Of a stretch of DNA of 64,000 bases, positions 50,244 through 58,015 are shown piece by piece. Each line of letters starts with the position of its first letter. Position 1 is the first letter of the stretch. The position numbers and the translations under genes are program-made. Source of the DNA: Hymenobacter rigui. Its GTDB lineage: Bacteria > Bacteroidota > Bacteroidia > Cytophagales > Hymenobacteraceae. The DNA lies in contig NZ_RWIT01000015.1 in NCBI RefSeq assembly GCF_003944715.1, positions 1 to 64,000 on the forward strand. Reading direction: 5' to 3'. The notes beneath the pieces are model-generated. The model was not told where the DNA came from. It was given only the letters and a program-made list of their open reading frames with translations, and did no database searches.

Positions 50244-50635
50244 CCGCATTCTGGGCACCGATAGGCCAGCCAGCCATGTGCCACAGACGGTGGTCCAGGC
50301 GCGCGGCCCTCTACTGCGGCTCGCAGGGCCGAGGACTCCAGTAGCCACTGTACCTGCTCGAGGCGCTGCACCTGTAGCCAGCCAAAGCCAACCTCCAGCC
50401 GCTCGCCTCCGGCCATGCCCCGCAGCCGAACCTGGAGCAGGTTGGGGGTGGCTGCGGCCTCGAGGTAAAGAAAGTAGTCGTCGGCGCGCACCAGCCGGCC
50501 GACGAGGCCCAGGTGGGTGTCGTCGCCTTCGAAAAGCGAGCGAACCTCTACCGTGTAGCCTTGCTCACCTAACCACTTGGTTAGCGGCGGGATAAGGCGG
50601 TACGGCGGAGCAGAATACGCAGCAGACTCTTCCAT
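50240..50635 (-). CDS. hypothetical protein, mixed alpha/beta
   Basis: 131 residues. Strand-rich centre (Y-T-V-E-V-R-S-L-F-E-G-D-D, Y-F-L-Y-L-E-A-A-A, L-L-Q-V-R-L-R-G-M) and a C-terminus W-L-A-Y-R-C-P-E-C-G, where a C-P-E-C pair could bind zinc (only one pair is visible). It is divergent from the repressor (50757) and convergent with 49950-50243. Function unknown. Confidence 0.5.
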   Translation of the reverse strand: MEESAAYSAPPYRLIPPLTKWLGEQGYTVEVRSLFEGDDTHLGLVGRLVRADDYFLYLEAAATPNLLQVRLRGMAGGERLEVGFGWLQVQRLEQVQWLLESSALRAAVEGRAPGPPSVAHGWLAYRCPECG

Positions 50636-50709
50636 CGTGTTTGGCAGGTTTCGCGGCCAGCGTAGTTACTTGGCCGGGGTACTGCACAAACATACGCCAC
50701 AAAAGGAGT

Positions 50710-50733
50710 ATTGTTCACTACATAAGGAACAAT
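50710..50733. promoter_or_regulatory. inverted-repeat operator candidate before the repressor gene
   Basis: ATTGTTC (50710-50716) and GAACAAT (50727-50733) with a 10-base spacer, 24 bases before the repressor ATG. A second short palindrome CTCTACATATAGAG follows at 50738-50751. The placement fits autoregulation by the repressor. Confidence 0.5.
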
Positions 50734-50756
50734 TTTACTCTACATATAGAGAATAA

Positions 50757-51140
50757 ATGAGCCAAGACGCTATAAATCAGCGAATAAAAATTCTAATCGA
50801 AGCTTTGGGAATGAATGTCCGCAGCTTCAGCATGAAGCTTGGCGTTAGTGACTCTACTACGCGCAACTACGTTGACAAAGGCTCTAAGCCACCAGCCGAA
50901 TACATTGCTACAGTAGCTAGCTCTATTGATAGAGTTAATCCCTCGTGGCTCCTACTCGGCCGTGGCGAGATGTTTCTCGACGGATCGGCCGAGGTGCAGG
51001 TGGTGGATGCGAAGCGTGGGGATGCCTCAGACAGTGAGCAGCAGATAAAGACGCTTCAACGCGAGGTAGCTCTACTAGAAGCCCAGCTCCGGGATAAGGA
51101 GCGGATTATTCAACTGCTGGAGATGCAGGTGAGTAAATAG
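50757..51140 (+). CDS. phage repressor-like Xre-family regulator
   Basis: 127 residues. Residues 5-65 are a lambda-type helix-turn-helix (I-K-I-L-I-E-A-L-G-M-N-V-R-S-F-S-M-K-L-G-V in pieces, then S-D-S-T-T-R-N-Y-V), the sort found in Bacteroidota phage repressors. W-L-L-L-G-R-G-E-M is the familiar 'wLl.G.G.m' after the DNA-binding domain. The C-terminal 40 residues are a coiled coil (Q-Q-I-K-T-L-Q-R-E-V-A-L-L-E-A-Q) for dimerisation. It has no S24 cleavage domain, so it is not directly RecA-sensitive. Two palindromes lie just upstream. It is the last gene of normal composition before the AT-rich defence-like pair. Confidence 0.75.
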   Translation: MSQDAINQRIKILIEALGMNVRSFSMKLGVSDSTTRNYVDKGSKPPAEYIATVASSIDRVNPSWLLLGRGEMFLDGSAEVQVVDAKRGDASDSEQQIKTLQREVALLEAQLRDKERIIQLLEMQVSK

Positions 51141-51168
51141 AACTTTAATTACATTTTTTAACAATAGT

Positions 51169-52098
51169 ATGTCAGCGAAATCTAATAAAGCCGATAGTTC
51201 TGAGAGCAATTCTCAGTCAAACACAGAGAGACGTCCCAAATGCGGCATCATAATGCCAATTGCTGACAACCCAGATTTAGGATATCCATTAGGGCATTGG
51301 GCGCAAGTTCGCGAGATTATTATTTCCGCTGCCGAGACTAATGGCTTTGATGCCGATATGGTAAGTAACGACACCCAAGTAGACATCATTCATAGCACTA
51401 TAATTAAAAACATATATGCTAATGATGTTGCCGTTTGTGACGTTAGTACTCGTAACGCAAATGTTATGTTTGAATTAGGTTTGCGTATAGCTTCAAAAAA
51501 GCCTGTTATTCTTATAAAAGACGAAGCAACTCCCTACTCTTTTGATACACAATTAATTCCTCATATTTCATATAGACGTGATTTACGTTTATATGAAACG
51601 TTGAATTTTCAGAAGGAACTCGGCGACAAAATTCTAATTGCTTACCAGGAATCTCAACAGCCAGGCTACACGAGTTTTTTAGGCCAGTTCACCTCTTACA
51701 CACTTGCACAAATTGATGAACAACAGGTAGGTGTGCCGGAGTATTTTACTCAAGTCGCGGGGCGCATGCAGAATCTTGAAGATACTATTAAGATTCTAGC
51801 ATCGGCAATCAATAACCAACAAAACTCTTTTATGATGGTACCTAGCAACGTTGACCCCTCTCTTAGTTCAGGGGCGCTCTTTGCTTCGGGTTTTAGTAAC
51901 AGACGCCCTAAACCGAAAAATGCAGACCAGCATATAACATACTATCTCCAAGACCATAGTCTAAGCGGCCCTAGTAAATTATCTCGTATTCAAAAATCTG
52001 ATTTGATAGATTCAATTATGCGCGCGAAATATCCTGAAATAAAAGATTTTTCTAAAAGCATGATTTCACAACTTATTGATGAATGGATGCCTTTTTAA
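51169..52098 (+). CDS. nucleoside 2-deoxyribosyltransferase-like protein, putative defence sensor/effector
   Basis: 309 residues, AT-rich. Residues 22-160 have the Rossmann-like NDT fold: strand G-I-I-M-P-I, N-D-T-Q-V-D, the motif D91-V-S-T-R-N-A-N98-V-M-F-E102-L-G-L-R, then K-P-V-I-L-I-K-D, and P-Y-S-F-D126 ... P-H-I-S-Y. The D..(x)NxNVxxELG plus PFD..xxxIxY pattern is that of the NDT-like proteins found as retron effectors (RcaT) and in other anti-phage systems, where they act on nucleotides or NAD. Residues 170-309 form a second helical part with a C-terminal K-S-M-I-S-Q-L-I-D-E-W. It lies 28 bases after the repressor gene and 64 before a SIR2-like gene on the same strand, suggesting an operon. 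Confidence 0.7.
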   Translation: MSAKSNKADSSESNSQSNTERRPKCGIIMPIADNPDLGYPLGHWAQVREIIISAAETNGFDADMVSNDTQVDIIHSTIIKNIYANDVAVCDVSTRNANVMFELGLRIASKKPVILIKDEATPYSFDTQLIPHISYRRDLRLYETLNFQKELGDKILIAYQESQQPGYTSFLGQFTSYTLAQIDEQQVGVPEYFTQVAGRMQNLEDTIKILASAINNQQNSFMMVPSNVDPSLSSGALFASGFSNRRPKPKNADQHITYYLQDHSLSGPSKLSRIQKSDLIDSIMRAKYPEIKDFSKSMISQLIDEWMPF

Positions 52099-52162
52099 CA
52101 ATTTAACTAATACATAGTCGAAGTAAATCAATCTTATCCCCAATCATTTTAATAAAACTCAC

Positions 52163-53215
52163 ATGAGCATAGCTTTTATAGTTGGCAATGGTTTTAATTA
52201 CATAATAGGCGATATTATAAATCGCCCAGCAGGTGCTCTTGAAACCCCTGAACAGTTACATGAGCGACGAGCAACAGCAATGAGCATCCGAGAAATCACT
52301 GCTCTTTGGCAAAAATTTGACGCTGTATTTCTTGAGCTTAGTAATCAGTTTCAGGAAAGAGGAATTCGAATTAATCATGAAGAAATGATTCGAATGATAT
52401 ATGCTGTAATCAATTTATTTTCTAGTATATCAGGTTTTGAGCAAGTAATACCACCCAGTGATATAGAGAAACTCAGAAGTGTTTTCGATGGATTTCTCTT
52501 AGACAAGATAAGAGAAATAGCTAAAGAATTCAAAGACCATGAAGATTCAGATGCTTATAGCCGTATTCGTTCCTATTTCCCAACAGTTCCAGCAACGGTA
52601 ACAGAATTTATACAGTCAAGACAACTAGGCAAAGTACGTGTTTTCACTACAAACTACGACGGTATTTTTGATACTATATTCACCAATTGGCCAATGGGAG
52701 GATTCATATTTTCTGACGGTTTTATTAAATCTAATTCATATCCAGACCTTCTGGAGCTTGAACCAGCCTATGTAGCAAGTAATACTCTTGTAGCTGCCCA
52801 TTTACACGGATCATACAGATTCACAAAACGCTTTGGCCGTACGTATAAAACCAGGGCTAACTATGACAATAGTGAGCCAGTCATGGTATTCAATAATCCA
52901 AATATGAAAGAGGAAATTGTCAGAGCTGACAATGTGCTATCCGCTTATTATCAACACTTGGCTCTTATCCTTAAGAAGTATGACAAATTAGTTATTCTTG
53001 GAAATTCTATGGAAGCAGAGCCTCATATAAAAAAGTTAATCAACAAATATTTTAATCGAGAAGGAACCTCTATCACTGTATGTTCTAGAAATCCTAGTAC
53101 TATAAAGAATGAAGTTTTGCCGTTTTATAATAGAGGTGAGATACATGAATTATCAACTAATGGTATAAGTACCGAGCAGGATTTAATAGACCTATTCGAT
53201 CACCTACTTAGATAA
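52163..53215 (+). CDS. SIR2-like NAD-binding domain protein, putative defence NADase
   Basis: 350 residues, AT-rich. All main SIR2-like motifs are visible: G8-N-G-F-N near the N-terminus, F-T-T-N164-Y-D166 in the middle, catalytic-type H215-G216 in A-H-L-H-G-S-Y, and L-V-I-L-G280-N-S282 with P-H-I after it. The rest is helical. This matches the non-sirtuin SIR2_2 type (GNGF, TTNYD, HLHG) used in anti-phage systems such as Thoeris ThsA and DSR, which deplete NAD on infection; no SLOG or Thoeris-type C-terminal domain is recognised. It follows the NDT-like gene in the same direction, with the same low GC content, so the pair probably works together. Confidence 0.75.
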   Translation: MSIAFIVGNGFNYIIGDIINRPAGALETPEQLHERRATAMSIREITALWQKFDAVFLELSNQFQERGIRINHEEMIRMIYAVINLFSSISGFEQVIPPSDIEKLRSVFDGFLLDKIREIAKEFKDHEDSDAYSRIRSYFPTVPATVTEFIQSRQLGKVRVFTTNYDGIFDTIFTNWPMGGFIFSDGFIKSNSYPDLLELEPAYVASNTLVAAHLHGSYRFTKRFGRTYKTRANYDNSEPVMVFNNPNMKEEIVRADNVLSAYYQHLALILKKYDKLVILGNSMEAEPHIKKLINKYFNREGTSITVCSRNPSTIKNEVLPFYNRGEIHELSTNGISTEQDLIDLFDHLLR

Positions 53216-53252
53216 TCTACTTGTAGGTCAGCTAGCATAACAATTTCATTTA

Positions 53253-53711
53253 ATGCACTATAGTCTTACCAGAATTCGGCTAATCACTTGGCTGCTGAGC
53301 CTGCCACTGCTGGTGGCGGCTTGTAAGCAGATAGCCGCCGAAGAGCCCCCGGTTGCGGACAAGACCGGCAACCTGCTCGGCGCGTGGCAGCTGGAGCATC
53401 AGGAAGTCACGCACTACGACGAGCAGGGCAAGGTGACGTCCCGCCGCTTGGAGCCGCGCCGCGCCAACGGCTCCGGCGTGCAGGCCGTGGCCTTCACGGA
53501 TACCACGGTGCAGCTCGAAGAGTTCGGGCTGCTCAAGACCACCCGCTACACCCGCAGCGGTGATACAATCCGCATCAAGGGCATTTCCACCTGGGTCATC
53601 CAGCGGTTGACCGCCAAGGAGCTGGTGTATCAGGAGGAGCAGCGCTACTACCTGGCCCCGCCCCCTGCGCCGTTCAAGCGCCTGGAAACGGTTTATTATT
53701 TTGTTCGATGA
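53253..53711 (+). CDS. lipocalin-like lipoprotein
   Basis: 152 residues. The signal peptide ends with a lipobox L-V-A-A-C, then a linker and a domain with L-L-G-A-W-Q-L-E-H-Q-E-V-T-H, the opening of lipocalin-like (stress/heat-shock HslJ/lipocalin_4-like) folds in Bacteroidota, followed by regular beta strands (G-D-T-I-R-I-K-G, K-E-L-V-Y-Q-E-E-Q-R-Y-Y). It should be anchored at the envelope. GC content returns to the high level here, which marks the end of the AT-rich pair. Its stop overlaps the next gene's start region by two bases. Confidence 0.65.
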   Translation: MHYSLTRIRLITWLLSLPLLVAACKQIAAEEPPVADKTGNLLGAWQLEHQEVTHYDEQGKVTSRRLEPRRANGSGVQAVAFTDTTVQLEEFGLLKTTRYTRSGDTIRIKGISTWVIQRLTAKELVYQEEQRYYLAPPPAPFKRLETVYYFVR

Positions 53712-53712
53712 T

Positions 53713-54165
53713 ATGCAGCCATCCCTACGCAAAGACTACCTGATTGCCGCCAGCCTGTATTTCGTACTCCTGGTACTGTACCTGGTGCCTGCGCTCTATC
53801 TCTTCTTGCCGGAGCCTATCGGCCCAGCGCGTCACGCCAACATTCCGCTTTCGGAGGTACTCGGGCCAGTGCTGCTGACCGTCTTCATGCAATTCGCACT
53901 GGCTATTGCCCTGGGCCTGGGCATCCGTGCCGGTAAGACGTGGGCAAAAGTCGTCTACGCACTGCTGCTTGCCTACGCAGGCTACGTTTTCGCCCGCGCC
54001 TTCCCATTTTTCCTCCAGCACAGCGCCTGGACTATGACGAAGGAAGTAGTTGCCCTGGCCCTAATGTTGGGCGTGGGTTTCTTCCTGTTCCGCCAGCAGC
54101 TCACGCGCCGCCCGGCTCCTGCTCAGGCGGGCACGGTAGGGAATGAGTATAATCATGTGAGCTGA
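53713..54165 (+). CDS. four-helix membrane protein (first of two paralogues)
   Basis: 150 residues from the ATG at 53713. Four hydrophobic helices (about 10-35, 55-78, 85-105, 115-133) and a short cytoplasmic tail. The stretch G-L-G-I-R-A-G-K-T-W-A-K-V-V-Y matches G-L-G-I-R-T-G-K-R-W-A-K-I-V-F in the next gene. No known function. It is directly followed by its paralogue (start 54167), so the pair likely arose by tandem duplication. Confidence 0.6.
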   Translation: MQPSLRKDYLIAASLYFVLLVLYLVPALYLFLPEPIGPARHANIPLSEVLGPVLLTVFMQFALAIALGLGIRAGKTWAKVVYALLLAYAGYVFARAFPFFLQHSAWTMTKEVVALALMLGVGFFLFRQQLTRRPAPAQAGTVGNEYNHVS

Positions 54166-54166
54166 T

Positions 54167-54553
54167 ATGGCCGTTACTATTCCTGCCAACGACCGTAGGG
54201 CGGCGACTCTTATTTTTCTCAGTATTGCCGTAGCCTGCGTACGCCCCCTTGCGTGGTGGGCTTCGGGGCATATTAGCCCCTACTATCCGCACTGGGCCCT
54301 TGCTGCTATTTTCATGTTCGTGGTGGCCCTATACGTCGGCATTGGCTTGGGCATACGAACTGGCAAGCGATGGGCTAAGATTGTGTTTCTGCTGTATTCC
54401 CTACTCAACTTTGCCCTTAATATCCCACACCTTCTCCAGTTCAATGCCCCGCCAATGGAGTTGGTGCTTACTACACTTTCTATGAGCCTGCACTTATGGG
54501 CTTTCGGCATCGTTGCCCGCGACCTGCTGCGCCAGCCAAGTGCCACGTCGTAA
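54167..54553 (+). CDS. four-helix membrane protein (second paralogue)
   Basis: 128 residues with four hydrophobic helices and the same G-L-G-I-R-T-G-K-R-W-A-K motif as the preceding protein. It starts one base after the preceding stop and ends with a short polar tail. Function unknown; a common operon with the lipoprotein before is probable. Confidence 0.6.
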   Translation: MAVTIPANDRRAATLIFLSIAVACVRPLAWWASGHISPYYPHWALAAIFMFVVALYVGIGLGIRTGKRWAKIVFLLYSLLNFALNIPHLLQFNAPPMELVLTTLSMSLHLWAFGIVARDLLRQPSATS

Positions 54554-54602
54554 GCTGGTATCTTCGCGCCACTCCTTGTTCGCTTACCCCTTACACCTTC
54601 CC

Positions 54603-55022
54603 ATGCCTGCTGAACTCGTTAACGGCTTTGGTAAAGTATACTTGACCATCGACTATGACCCGACTAATCACTGGGTCTACAACAACTGGATCGGGTATCA
54701 GACCTACACCGGCATCATTGCCGGGGCCGATGCCTGCCTGCCCACCTTGCAGGAAAACGCCTGCGCCTACCTGCTCAACGACAACCGCCAGGTGCTCGGC
54801 CCCTGGGACCACGCCGTGGAGTGGATTGTGACCAACTGGGCTCCGCGCGCCATTAACGCTGGCCTCACCCACTTCGCCCATATTGTCAGCCCCGAGTCGC
54901 TGGCGGCTCAGTCCGCCACGTCCATGCTGCTGGGCTTCGAGGGCCAGCTGCAGATGCACATGTTTGATAACCTGCCCGAGGCGCAACAGTGGCTGCGTCT
55001 GGCTCAGCAAGTCCGTGAGTAG
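54603..55022 (+). CDS. STAS/SpoIIAA-like small protein (paralogue a)
   Basis: 139 residues, cytoplasmic. It has the sequence C-A-Y-L-L-N-D-N-R-Q-V-L-G-P-W and W-A-P-R-A-I-N-A-G-L, which it shares with a protein just outside the prophage (58824-59261; by eye nearly half of the aligned residues are identical over the middle of both) and, more distantly, with 58016-58429 (A-D-D-R-R-L-G). The beta-alpha alternation with a central N-D-N-R suggests a STAS-like fold, but the family has no known role. ATG at 54603 agrees with the start of the homologue. A strong terminator follows. Confidence 0.6.
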   Translation: MPAELVNGFGKVYLTIDYDPTNHWVYNNWIGYQTYTGIIAGADACLPTLQENACAYLLNDNRQVLGPWDHAVEWIVTNWAPRAINAGLTHFAHIVSPESLAAQSATSMLLGFEGQLQMHMFDNLPEAQQWLRLAQQVRE

Positions 55023-55100
55023 ATACTGCGGCGACCTGCTACGCCAGCCGGGGTCGGGGAGCATTGTCCCCACCAAGTGCCCCGTATTGATCTGATGATT

Positions 55101-55130
55101 AAAAAAGCCCGGAATATTCCGGGCTTTTTT
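55101..55130. terminator. perfect 30-base palindromic terminator
   Basis: AAAAAAGCCCGGAATATTCC plus GGGCTTTTTT, a perfect palindrome of 30 bases. It separates the plus-strand genes ending at 55022 from the minus-strand gene ending at 55134. Confidence 0.9.
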
Positions 55131-55133
55131 GTG

Positions 55134-55970
55134 TTAAGGCTTTTTAAGCTGAGATGATGTTAAAGCAAATGCTCCAAGCTTATCCTTGTCTATAACAATG
55201 GTTTTAGAATTATCTGGATACATCAGGAAATACGTATCTCCTACTCGGCCTAAATATTTTAAATAGGAGAATGGTTTCTCTCGCATTACCTGGTAATCAA
55301 CACCCCTAACATACATGAAGTTAGTGTTAGTCAATATGGATTTCGCATTAAAATAACCTATTGACAGGGAAATAAATGGAGTGCTTATGATCATAAAAAA
55401 TACTCCGTACCACTTAACATATCTCCTACTACGAGCCAAGGAGTGTGCATCGTCTGGATTATCTACGGCAAACTCTTTATTCTTCCAGTTAGAAAGGTTG
55501 TTGGCTACATAGGATGTAGCGAATAATATCAATAAATAGGCAAATAAAGGGATACCGATAAAGGGAGTCACAATGGAAGCTACACCTTCCGGCTCTTTCC
55601 CGAAGAATAGAAGCCGAGCTGTTGGGTATATCGCCCAATACACTGACATTATCATTGCACTGAATCCGTAAGTCAGTATAACAGGCAATACAATGCTCTT
55701 ACTTTTTCTAAAGCGCGCAACAAACCTAGTAAGGGTATATGCCACACCTGCTGCTGCTGTTGTACTTAAAAGCGCGGTAATAAAGGCTAGCTGCATAGAC
55801 CTAGTAGCACCTGTCAATAGATCGCCTAATTCCAGGTATCCATATACATCCACTCCTAATGTGCCCCAGTAGCCAGCGTAGTATAGAATAGATACAAAGT
55901 ATAAATAGGTTGGTACGAACAACAGTAGCTTGTCAGCGTATTCGAATACAAACGGCTTAGTAGTGTTCAA
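55134..55970 (-). CDS. multi-pass membrane protein, AT-rich cargo
   Basis: About 278 residues; five or six hydrophobic helices (about 15-36, 60-85, 95-115, 135-158, 185-207) and a C-terminal domain of about 65 residues ending K-K-P. The start is uncertain: the reading frame begins with TTG at 55970 and no ATG lies before the first helix. It is AT-richer than the neighbouring umuDC genes, in keeping with recent transfer. No family recognised; a superinfection-exclusion role is only a possibility. Confidence 0.55.
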   Translation of the reverse strand: MNTTKPFVFEYADKLLLFVPTYLYFVSILYYAGYWGTLGVDVYGYLELGDLLTGATRSMQLAFITALLSTTAAAGVAYTLTRFVARFRKSKSIVLPVILTYGFSAMIMSVYWAIYPTARLLFFGKEPEGVASIVTPFIGIPLFAYLLILFATSYVANNLSNWKNKEFAVDNPDDAHSLARSRRYVKWYGVFFMIISTPFISLSIGYFNAKSILTNTNFMYVRGVDYQVMREKPFSYLKYLGRVGDTYFLMYPDNSKTIVIDKDKLGAFALTSSQLKKP

Positions 55971-56035
55971 AGGTTGAATGCGTAAATAACTAGAGATGGA
56001 GCATCAAAGCTATATAAATTAGCTTGTCATTTATC

Positions 56036-57334
56036 TTACCCCCGGATACACAGCAAATCCTCCCACACGGTTGTATAGGCCGGGGTCTGAAACTGACTCT
56101 GCCCGACCCAAGGCAATACGTAGGTGCCCTTCTGGGGCAGGGCCGCGGCAAAGCGCACGGCCCCGGCCCCGAAGCGCTGGTTGATCTTGTCCAGGTCGGC
56201 CATGAGCTGCGCGCGGCGCTCGGCCTGCTCATTGGGCTCAAACAGCAGGAGCTGCTGCTGGCCGGCCGTTTCCAGGCCATCCAGCAGCACTCCTGCTTTT
56301 TTGTACACCGTGCCCGGCTCCCAGATGCGCCGCAGGCCCGCCCGGGCGTGGCGCAGCAGCTCGCCCGTGTCGCTGGTGGCCGTGGGCAGCGTGAGCACCG
56401 CCGTGCGCGAGTGCGGCGGGGGCTCCGGCCCGAAGCGGTTCTTGCTCAGCAGCACCGTAAGCACGCTGGCGGCCGAGCCCTGTCGGCGCAGCTTCTCGGC
56501 CGCCCGGCTGGTAAAGTGCGCCACGGCCGCCGAGAGGTCGGCAAAGTCTGAGAGAGGCTCCCCGAAGCTGCGGGTGCAGGCAATGCTTTTGCGGCTCAGG
56601 CTGCCGTCCTCGCTGGGCAGCAGGCCCTGGCAGGGCCTGCCCTGCAGCTCGCGCACCAGGCGCGCGCCCACTACCCCGCCCAGCTGCTTGCGAGCCCAGC
56701 TCTCGCTCTGCGCCGCCAGCTCCGCGGCCGTGCGGATGCCCTGCTCGTGCAGCTTGCGCCCGTACTGCCCGCCGATGCCCCACACGTCCTCCACGGGTGT
56801 ATGCTCCAGCGCCCACTGCCGCCGCTCCGGCGAGTCCAGGCACAGCACCCCGCTCCCACCGGGCTGCTTCTTGGCGAGGCGATTGGCCAGCTTGGCCAGC
56901 GTCTTGGTCGGGGCCAGCCCGATGCAGACGGGAATGTGGGTGCGCCGGCCAATCTGCCGCCGCCACTCCGCCGCCAGTTGCGTGAACTCCCCGCAGTAGG
57001 GCTCCAGCCCGTGCAAATCCAGAAAGCACTCGTCGATGGAGTAGATTTCAATCTCCGGGGCCACTGAGGCCAAATAGTGCATCACGCGCCGCGACATATC
57101 CCCGTAGAGGGCGTAGTTGCTCGAGCACACCTGCACGCCGTGGCGCAGCAGCACGGGCTTTACCTGAAAGTAGGGCTCACCCATTTTCAGGCCCAGGTCC
57201 TTGGCTTCCTGGGAGCGGGAGATGATGCAGCCGTCGTTGTTGCTCAGGACCACCACGGGGCGGCCCAGCAGCCGGGGCTGGAAGGCCCGCTCGCAGCTCA
57301 CGTAGAAGTTGTTGCAGTCGACCAGCCCGTACAT
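56036..57334 (-). CDS. umuC: UmuC-like DNA polymerase V catalytic subunit (Y family)
   Basis: 432 residues. Translesion polymerase: M-Y-G-L-V-D-C-N-N-F-Y-V-S-C-E with the first metal-binding Asp near the start, then P-V-V-V-L-S-N-N-D-G-C, Y-S-I-D-E-C-F with the active-site Asp/Glu, the helix-hairpin-helix G-I-G-G-Q-Y-G-R-K-L, and a C-terminal little-finger region. The size is right for UmuC (about 420). ATG at 57334 shares one base with the umuD stop, so both are translated together. It serves error-prone repair in the lysogen or of phage DNA. Confidence 0.92.
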   Translation of the reverse strand: MYGLVDCNNFYVSCERAFQPRLLGRPVVVLSNNDGCIISRSQEAKDLGLKMGEPYFQVKPVLLRHGVQVCSSNYALYGDMSRRVMHYLASVAPEIEIYSIDECFLDLHGLEPYCGEFTQLAAEWRRQIGRRTHIPVCIGLAPTKTLAKLANRLAKKQPGGSGVLCLDSPERRQWALEHTPVEDVWGIGGQYGRKLHEQGIRTAAELAAQSESWARKQLGGVVGARLVRELQGRPCQGLLPSEDGSLSRKSIACTRSFGEPLSDFADLSAAVAHFTSRAAEKLRRQGSAASVLTVLLSKNRFGPEPPPHSRTAVLTLPTATSDTGELLRHARAGLRRIWEPGTVYKKAGVLLDGLETAGQQQLLLFEPNEQAERRAQLMADLDKINQRFGAGAVRFAAALPQKGTYVLPWVGQSQFQTPAYTTVWEDLLCIRG

Positions 57335-57801
57335 CAGCTCACGCGCACGTGGGCCGAGAGCCGACCGCGCCGGGTTTCGGTGAGCACGTGCGTGACCACG
57401 CCCCACACGTCGAACAGATCGGGCTCGTTGATGGGAATTTCCGGGTAGCTGGGGTTGTCGGGCACCAGAAACCAGTTCTCTCCCTTGCGCTTCACGAGGC
57501 GCTTTACCGTGAACTGGCCTTCTACCACGGCAATGACCACGTCATCGGGCCGGGCCTCCAGGTGGCAGTCCACGGCTAGCAGGGCCCCGTCGCGGATGCC
57601 GGACTCGCCGCCGGTCATCGAGTCGCCCATCACGCGCACCAGATAGCTGGAATCGGGGTTGGGCAGCAGCAGCTGGTTCAGATCCAGCTTCATGCCCTGG
57701 TGGTCGTCGGCTGGCGAGGGAAAGCCCGCTGGCACGCAGGAATCAAAGAAGGTCAAGAGCAGGGGGCCCCGCACCACAGGGACAAATAAGACTTCACACA
57801 T
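57334..57801 (-). CDS. umuD: UmuD-like S24 peptidase, polymerase V subunit
   Basis: 155 residues, LexA/UmuD type. The self-cleavage site A25-G26 in C-V-P-A-G-F, the nucleophile S61 in M-G-D-S-M-T, and the base K100 in F-T-V-K-R are at almost the positions of E. coli UmuD (C24-G25, S60, K97). Cleavage after RecA activation would give UmuD'. No N-terminal DNA-binding domain, so it is not a repressor. It begins the operon; two direct repeats in the promoter region (57844-57881) may be its operator. Confidence 0.9.
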   Translation of the reverse strand: MCEVLFVPVVRGPLLLTFFDSCVPAGFPSPADDHQGMKLDLNQLLLPNPDSSYLVRVMGDSMTGGESGIRDGALLAVDCHLEARPDDVVIAVVEGQFTVKRLVKRKGENWFLVPDNPSYPEIPINEPDLFDVWGVVTHVLTETRRGRLSAHVRVS

Positions 57802-57843
57802 GGCGTTGTAAATGGTTGGTTAGGTGCAAGTATACGCTATGCC

Positions 57844-57881
57844 AAAATAATTAGTTAATCATCTACTAAAATAATTAGTTA
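57844..57881. promoter_or_regulatory. direct repeat AAAATAATTAGTTA before umuD, operator candidate
   Basis: AAAATAATTAGTTA at 57844-57857 and 57868-57881, 24 bases apart, in an AT-rich tract upstream of umuD. The placement suggests binding sites for a regulator of the SOS-type operon; no SOS-box consensus for this group is claimed. Confidence 0.5.
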
Positions 57882-58015
57882 TACAGGTTTATCATTATCC
57901 CGACTGGCAGGGGTGTATCCGTGACCGGCCCGGCCCCGTAGTACACCCATTATGCTGGCCTGCGCGTCTGAATGGGTACTTCCGACCAGCAGCGTACCGG
58001 TTACCATCCCACGCT

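Noticed and set aside
50757..51140. LexA-like, self-cleaving repressor
   Set aside because: There is no S24 domain; only the helix-turn-helix and a coiled coil.
51169..52098. TIR-domain protein of a classical Thoeris system
   Set aside because: The NxNVxxELG and PxxFD pattern fits the NDT-like family; no TIR catalytic segment is visible.
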